From NCBI RefSeq assembly GCF_002736105.1, contig NZ_CP024123.1, positions 984,001-1,048,000 of the forward strand: 64,000 nt of DNA, read 5' to 3'. Positions 59,378-64,000 of the stretch are shown here, in pieces; the first letter of the stretch is position 1; the number at the start of each line of letters is the position of its first letter. The translations under genes and the position numbers were made by a program. Source of the stretch: Solibacillus sp. R5-41 (GTDB taxonomy: Bacteria; Bacillota; Bacilli; Bacillales_A; Planococcaceae). Below the pieces are notes generated by a model. That model was not told where the DNA came from. It did not search any database and saw nothing but the letters and a program-made list of their open reading frames with translations.

Positions 59378-59410
59378 GGCAAAATGTTATTTTCGTAGGA
59401 CGATTTTGCC
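59378..59410 (+). other. Leader hairpin upstream of rny
   Basis: GGCAAAAT (59378-59385) and ATTTTGCC (59403-59410) are perfectly complementary around a 17-base loop within the roughly 100-base rny leader. No U-run follows. It could be a processing or stability element. Confidence 0.35.
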
Positions 59411-59450
59411 GTCTTGAACATCAGACATATGGGCTTAGGAGGAGAATGCT

Positions 59451-61007
59451 ATGATGGAATCAATACTCCTTGTTTTGCTAGGATTCGCTGTCGGTGTTGC
59501 TGTTATCTATTTCTACATGAAAAAAGTGAATGAATCAAAAGTGACTGGTGCAAAGCATGTTGCAGAGCAAATCGTTGAAGAGGCGAAACGTGAAGCAGAT
59601 GCTCTGAAAAAAGAGGCACTACTTGAAGCAAAGGATGAAACTCACAAATTTCGTACTGAAGCAGAAAATGACATCCGTGACCGTCGTGGAGAGCTTCAGA
59701 AACAAGAGAACCGTTTATTGCAAAGAGAAGAAAATCTTGACCGCAAAGATGATGCTCTGAACAAAAGAGAGACAAGCTTGGAGCGTAAAGATGAAGCGCT
59801 AACAAGCAGACAACAGCATATTGAACAGATGGAAAGCAAAGTGGAAGAACTGGTTGCAAGTCAAAAGACAGAGCTTGAGCGCATTGCAGCACTTACTCGT
59901 GAGGCAGCGAAGGAAATCATTCTGAAGGAAGTTGAAAAAGAGCTTTCAACAGATATCGCAGTCATGACGAAAGAATCTGAAACGCGTGCGAAAGAGGACT
60001 CTGACAAAAAAGCGCGTGAAATTTTATCGCTTGCTTTACAACGTTTTGCAGCGGATCACGTTGCAGAAACAACAGTGTCGGTTGTAAACTTACCGAACGA
60101 TGAGATGAAAGGTCGTATTATCGGACGTGAAGGACGAAATATTCGTACACTGGAAACGCTTACGGGCATCGATTTAATTATTGATGATACACCAGAAGCA
60201 GTGATTTTATCTGGTTTCGATCCAATTCGCCGTGAAACAGCACGTCTAGCGCTTGAAAAATTAGTGCAAGATGGTCGTATTCACCCAGCGCGTATCGAAG
60301 AAATGGTTGAAAAATCTCGCCGTGAAGTGGATGAACAAATCCGTGAAACGGGAGAGCAAACAACATTTGAAGTCGGTATACACAACTTACACCCAGATCT
60401 AATGAAAATTCTTGGGCGTATGAAATACCGTACAAGTTATGGTCAAAACGTCTTGAAGCACTCGATTGAGGTTGCGCATTTAGCAGGCTTACTTGCTGCC
60501 GAGCTAGGTGAAGATGTGACATTAGCACGTCGAGCTGGCTTATTGCATGACATTGGAAAAGCTATTGACCATGAAGTAGAAGGTAGTCACGTAGAAATTG
60601 GTGTAGAGTTAGCAACGAAGTATAAAGAGCATCCAGTTGTCATTAACTCGATTGCATCTCACCACGGAGATACAGAAGCAACATCTGTAATTGCAGTGCT
60701 TGTTGCGGCAGCCGACGCATTATCAGCGGCTCGTCCAGGTGCTCGAAGTGAAACGCTTGAAAACTACATTCGTCGCCTTGAAAAGCTTGAAGAAATTTCT
60801 GAAAGCTATGAAGGTGTTGAAAAATCATTTGCGATTCAAGCAGGCCGTGAAGTACGTATTATCGTACAGCCAGAGAAAATTGATGATCTGGCTTCACATC
60901 GTTTAGCGCGTGATATTCGAAAACGAATTGAAGAAGAGTTGGATTACCCAGGGCATATTAAAGTCACAGTAATCCGTGAAACGCGTGCTGTCGAATATGC
61001 AAAATAA
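59451..61007 (+). CDS. rny: Ribonuclease Y
   Basis: 518 residues from ATG 59451 (a second ATG follows directly) with AGGAGGAG upstream. An N-terminal membrane anchor (about 3-20) precedes a long charged coiled coil (about 25-190). A KH domain ([26 protein letters not shown]) and an HD domain with [12 protein letters not shown] and the metal-binding His/Asp pairs follow. RNase Y starts bulk mRNA decay at the membrane. In B. subtilis it also follows cinA-recA. Confidence 0.97.
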   Translation: MMESILLVLLGFAVGVAVIYFYMKKVNESKVTGAKHVAEQIVEEAKREADALKKEALLEAKDETHKFRTEAENDIRDRRGELQKQENRLLQREENLDRKDDALNKRETSLERKDEALTSRQQHIEQMESKVEELVASQKTELERIAALTREAAKEIILKEVEKELSTDIAVMTKESETRAKEDSDKKAREILSLALQRFAADHVAETTVSVVNLPNDEMKGRIIGREGRNIRTLETLTGIDLIIDDTPEAVILSGFDPIRRETARLALEKLVQDGRIHPARIEEMVEKSRREVDEQIRETGEQTTFEVGIHNLHPDLMKILGRMKYRTSYGQNVLKHSIEVAHLAGLLAAELGEDVTLARRAGLLHDIGKAIDHEVEGSHVEIGVELATKYKEHPVVINSIASHHGDTEATSVIAVLVAAADALSAARPGARSETLENYIRRLEKLEEISESYEGVEKSFAIQAGREVRIIVQPEKIDDLASHRLARDIRKRIEEELDYPGHIKVTVIRETRAVEYAK

Positions 61008-61110
61008 TTCATTATATTTTATCTTCTAATTGTGGCAACGGATCAATGCCAATAGCCCATTTTACGCAGGAAATATTATAACAATGCGCAATTATACTGA
61101 ATAATAGCGA

Positions 61111-61149
61111 AACACCCATTTGACTTTTTACTATCAAATGGGTGTTTTT
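61111..61149 (+). terminator. Intrinsic terminator after rny
   Basis: AACACCCATTTGA and TCAAATGGGTGTT pair perfectly around CTTTTTACTA and are followed by T-run. Confidence 0.85.
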
Positions 61150-61247
61150 TCTGCGTTTCTTAATGCAATATACAAAAAAATCACATAGAAATTGAGGGGG
61201 GGTTGTAATATTTTTTGATTTTATGAATATTATTGATAGTTCAATTC

Positions 61248-61286
61248 TATAATAAATAGTAAATCTATAATGTGGTTATATAACCA
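61248..61286 (+). promoter_or_regulatory. TATAAT and adjoining palindrome upstream of the ywqE-like gene
   Basis: TATAAT (61248-61253) lacks a good -35 at 17 bases. The 14-bp perfect palindrome TGGTTATATAACCA (61273-61286) sits about 20 bases downstream, followed by another TGGTTA half. It is an operator candidate for an unknown regulator of the polysaccharide genes. The rest of the 362-base gap is plain AT-rich DNA. Confidence 0.4.
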
Positions 61287-61369
61287 TAAGATGGTTAATT
61301 TCTGTGGAAAAGCGTCTTTACAGTAAGGAAGGATTTGTTAATCAAATAGGAACTTAAAGGGGTAATACA

Positions 61370-62134
61370 ATGGTCGATTCACATAGTCACCTGTTATGGA
61401 ATGTTGATGATGGTCCAAAAAGTAAGGAACAAGCTTTACGCGTTGTTGAACAAATAATAAAAGCCGGTGTAACAGATATTATTTCTACCTCACATTTTAT
61501 GCATCCACAATTTCATGTTGATGTAGCAGCTACAACAAAAGGTATCCAACAATTGCAAGAGGAGTTATTAAAAAATCAACTGCCGCTAACGATCCATACA
61601 GGACATGAGGTGCGATTACATGATAAATTAATCTCCTATTATTCGATGCAGCAAATCTTTACATTAGCAAAATCAAATTATCTTCTAATCGAACTCCCAT
61701 CCTATTCTGTGCCACATTACACAATAAAAATCATCCAACTACTACGAGAAAAGGGGATTACCCCGATCATTGCCCACCCTGAGCGTAATAAAGTGTTCCA
61801 AGACAATCCAACAAAATTAGAACAATACGTATATGCAGGCGCCACAACCCAACTGACTGCGGGCAGTTTAACAGGACAATTCGGAAGGACCGTTCAAAAA
61901 TTTGCTTTAAATTTAGTAAAAGCAAACTTAGTGCATACGTATGGTTCTGATGTGCATAATGATACGACGCGCCCATTTTTATTTAATGAGGGGCTCTTTT
62001 ATTTAGAGAAGAAAAAAGAAGGAAATGCGGCAGATATTCTCCTTGAAAATAACACGAGAATCCTAAAGAATGAACCGTTTATTTACCATGACCCAGAGAA
62101 AGTAGAATCTATGAAATGGTGGAAAATAATCTGA
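61370..62134 (+). CDS. ywqE: PHP-type protein-tyrosine phosphatase (YwqE/CpsB family)
   Basis: 254 residues. The metal-binding PHP motifs DSHSHLLWNVDDGP (N terminus), TSHFMHPQF, GHEVRLH and YGSDVHND are in order. These manganese-dependent phosphatases dephosphorylate the tyrosine kinase that controls capsule or exopolysaccharide synthesis. AAAGGGG RBS. No matching kinase or modulator lies in the window; the next gene is an LCP-type ligase, so the locus probably continues to the right. Confidence 0.9.
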   Translation: MVDSHSHLLWNVDDGPKSKEQALRVVEQIIKAGVTDIISTSHFMHPQFHVDVAATTKGIQQLQEELLKNQLPLTIHTGHEVRLHDKLISYYSMQQIFTLAKSNYLLIELPSYSVPHYTIKIIQLLREKGITPIIAHPERNKVFQDNPTKLEQYVYAGATTQLTAGSLTGQFGRTVQKFALNLVKANLVHTYGSDVHNDTTRPFLFNEGLFYLEKKKEGNAADILLENNTRILKNEPFIYHDPEKVESMKWWKII

Positions 62135-62228
62135 AAAATAGATTGGGACGAATAAAATACTATAAAATCACATAAATATAAAGATACCTAATAGATTGAT
62201 TTGTTCATACAATTCTCGGAGGGGTACG

Positions 62229-63137
62229 ATGAAAAAAGCTTATAAAATTGTAGCAATACTAACAATGGCAATCATTGGCGTGATTGTTATTGTATTTTCT
62301 ACAATCTATCACGACATTAAAACGACAGCACATGAAATATATATACCAGTAATTGCTGAGTTACCTGCATCTAGGGAAGAGGAAATAGATATTGAAATAG
62401 GCGAACCTTTTGCAGCACTTATTTTAGGGGTCGATGAACGGCAAGGAGATAGAGGTCGTTCAGACACAATGATTGTTTTAACGGTGAATCCTTCACTAGA
62501 AACAACAAAACTATTAAGTATTCCACGTGATTCGTATACGGAAATTATCGGGAAAAACGTTCAAGATAAAATTAATCATGCATATGCCTTTGGCGGAATT
62601 GAAATGTCAGTGAAAACCGTGGAACATCTGTTAGATATTCCGATTGATTACGTAGCAAAAATTAATATGGAAAGCTTTGTTGAACTGATTGACATTGTTG
62701 GAGATATTCCGGTTGAAAATAAATTAGACTTTGAATACGAAGGGCAGCATTTTCAAAAAGGTCCATTGCAGCTTGATGGTGAAAGTGCATTGAAATATGT
62801 TCGAATGCGCTATGACGATCCAGAAGGGGATTTTGGTAGACAAAATCGGCAAAAGGAAATTATTCAAGGGGTCATGAAAAATAGTCTGCATGTTAATACC
62901 GTTTTAAATTATAAATCGATATTAAAAACATTAGAAAACCATGTTGAAACGAATGTAAAGCTAGATGAAATGCTAGTGATACGCAAAAATTATTCGAATA
63001 GCCTTAAAAATATCGAACAGCATTATTTAAAAAATGGTACAGGAAAAAAGATGAACGGCATTTATTATTATTTATTAAATGATACAGAACTTGAATTATT
63101 ACAAGGAACATTAAAAAAACATTTAGAAATCGATTAA
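62229..63137 (+). CDS. LytR-CpsA-Psr (LCP) family protein
   Basis: 302 residues from ATG 62229, with GGAGGGGTACG upstream. An N-terminal signal anchor (about 7-29) is followed by the LCP domain with LGVDERQGDRGRSDTMIVLTV, LLSIPRDSYT and INHAYAFGG, which hold the Arg and Asp residues that bind polyprenyl phosphate substrates. LCP proteins attach teichoic acids or capsule to peptidoglycan (TagTUV type in B. subtilis). The neighbour CpsB-type phosphatase suggests a capsule or exopolysaccharide role. A repeat copy abuts the stop. Confidence 0.9.
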   Translation: MKKAYKIVAILTMAIIGVIVIVFSTIYHDIKTTAHEIYIPVIAELPASREEEIDIEIGEPFAALILGVDERQGDRGRSDTMIVLTVNPSLETTKLLSIPRDSYTEIIGKNVQDKINHAYAFGGIEMSVKTVEHLLDIPIDYVAKINMESFVELIDIVGDIPVENKLDFEYEGQHFQKGPLQLDGESALKYVRMRYDDPEGDFGRQNRQKEIIQGVMKNSLHVNTVLNYKSILKTLENHVETNVKLDEMLVIRKNYSNSLKNIEQHYLKNGTGKKMNGIYYYLLNDTELELLQGTLKKHLEID

Positions 63138-63326
63138 CTTGCTTCAGCAGAAGTTCTCCATTTCTATATGTGTGTGGAATGAATGCTGAATATCCCTGTA
63201 ATTTAACGGGTTCTACCCTAGGCTAAATCAAGTTATAGCCCCTGCCGGATGTCCCAGTTTTTGGGTGATCTTTTCGAGCATGCTCGAAAAAAATCTGGAT
63301 GCAATTGCAACGAAGCGCAATTGATA
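63138..63326 (+). repeat. Full copy of the dispersed double-hairpin repeat, abutting the LCP-gene stop
   Basis: It begins CTTGCTTCAGCAGAAG on the base after TAA and continues with CTCCATTTCTATATG, AATGAATGC, AAATCAAGTTATAG, TCGAGCATGCTCGA and a terminal hairpin with arms CAATTGC and GCAATTG. The hairpin sequence differs from the other copies on both arms in a compensating way. It fills the first half of the 344-base gap before the pgi-like gene; 63327-63450 holds nothing I can name. Confidence 0.8.
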
Positions 63327-63481
63327 GTAGAAAACTCTAGCCAATCCGTAGCAAATGATACTCCCTACTAGACGACGCCATAAAACACCCAATCTCAATA
63401 ATCACACTCGAATAACTACTACTATCCTACACAAGTATCCTGAAAGTCTAATCTATTACTAATAAAACCGATAAACTTGAA

Positions 63482-64000
63482 ATGAGTGAGAATGTGGTCA
63501 ATAAATTAATTGCAAATATGAGTTTAGATGAATCGTTAATTGGAATAAATATAAATTGGACTAAGTATTTTCCGACAGTAGCACTCATACACAGGCATTT
63601 AGAAAATGTTACTGAGCAATTAAATGGCTGGGTAGATAACCCGTTACAGCAAAGCCCGAAACTAATTCATGAAATTAATAAAACTGCATGTGAAATTAAA
63701 TCAAACGCGGATGTATTAGTGGTGATCGGGATTGGTGGTTCATATTTAGGGGCAAAGGCGGTACAAGATGCCTTAACACCGTATTTTGGACTTCAAGAAA
63801 ATGGAGTTGAAGTGCTCTATGTTGGTCATAATTTGAGTGGCACCTATATGAAACAACTAGTAAATAATCTTAATAATAAAGAAGTTTATATAAATGTCAT
63901 TTCAAAGTCTGGTGAAACGATGGAAACGATGCTAGCCTTTCGCGTACTTCGAAACTATATGAAAGATAGATATGGCAATGCTCACGAAAATCGAATCATC
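63482..64000 (+). CDS. pgi: Glucose-6-phosphate isomerase, N-terminal part (runs off the window)
   Basis: 173 codons, open to the last base. LNGWVDNP, DVLVVIGIGGSYLGAKA (residues 77-93) and VISKSGETMETMLAFRVLRNYM match the sugar-phosphate-binding loops of Pgi. The ATG at 63482 puts the GIGGS motif at its usual distance, but no RBS is visible, so the start is uncertain. The phosphate loop reads SKSGETME instead of SKSGTTTE in common Bacillus enzymes. Its neighbours suggest a polysaccharide-precursor role, making fructose/glucose 6-phosphate available. Confidence 0.85.
   Translation, partial: MSENVVNKLIANMSLDESLIGININWTKYFPTVALIHRHLENVTEQLNGWVDNPLQQSPKLIHEINKTACEIKSNADVLVVIGIGGSYLGAKAVQDALTPYFGLQENGVEVLYVGHNLSGTYMKQLVNNLNNKEVYINVISKSGETMETMLAFRVLRNYMKDRYGNAHENRII

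Overview
This looks like core chromosome of a low-GC, endospore-forming, flagellated Firmicute. Gene order and protein sequences point to Bacillales, most likely the Planococcaceae (Lysinibacillus/Solibacillus/Kurthia-like). That placement is from memory of gene order, not from a search. Supporting signs are AT-rich DNA, strong AGGAGG ribosome binding sites, many TTG/GTG starts, sporulation genes (spoIIIE, dpaAB), PolC, RNase J2, RNase Y and a LexA-type SOS box. Nearly everything is on the + strand, in the order of the Bacillus subtilis region from flhF to rny.

Layout: (1) 1-8088 is the tail of the fla/che operon (flhF end, flhG, cheB, cheA, cheW, cheC, cheD, a small membrane protein), then sigD behind its own terminator and promoter, a small unknown gene and swrB. 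(2) 8094-18214 holds rpsB, tsf, pyrH, frr, uppS, cdsA, dxr, rasP and proS. (3) 18462-33318 holds polC, the rimP-nusA-rnpM-ylxQ-infB-ylxP-rbfA block, truB, ribF, rpsO and pnp. (4) 33462-41456 holds the M16 protease mlpA, a minus-strand island with an intact YtrA-type GntR regulator and a broken ABC ATPase, a sigma-K-like promoter before ymxH-dpaA-dpaB (spore dipicolinate), then asd, dapA and rnjB. (5) 41630-49881 holds spoIIIE, a UTRA GntR regulator and a nucleoside ABC importer (nupNOPQ-like). (6) 50057-61007 holds ymfF, ymfH, ymfI, ymfJ, ymfK, rodZ, pgsA, cinA, recA and rny. (7) 61370-64000 leaves the conserved block and looks like the start of a surface-polysaccharide locus: a PHP tyrosine phosphatase (YwqE/CpsB), a LytR-CpsA-Psr protein and the 5' part of a phosphoglucose isomerase gene that runs off the window.

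The genes are mostly housekeeping: chemotaxis and its adaptation (CheABCDW, SigD), translation (S2, EF-Ts, Frr, IF2, RbfA, RimP, TruB, S15, ProS), isoprenoid and phospholipid supply (Dxr, UppS, CdsA, PgsA), replication and repair (PolC, RecA), RNA decay (PNPase, RNase J2, RNase Y) and lysine/DPA precursors (Asd, DapA, DpaAB).

The main unexplained structure is a dispersed intergenic repeat of about 160-190 bp. It has three recognisable full-length copies (22788, 56314 inverted, 63138), one decayed copy (30931) and one half copy (9031). Each full copy has two consecutive hairpins at one end, and each directly abuts or lies 1 bp from a stop codon. A second, unrelated GC-richer repeat lies at 16216-16384. 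Other points of note are a decoupled sigD, a terminator-like hairpin before rimP-nusA, a structured rpsO leader, several palindromic operator candidates, and an ACT plus P-loop architecture in YmfK. I saw no tRNA, rRNA, CRISPR array, prophage or intact insertion sequence.
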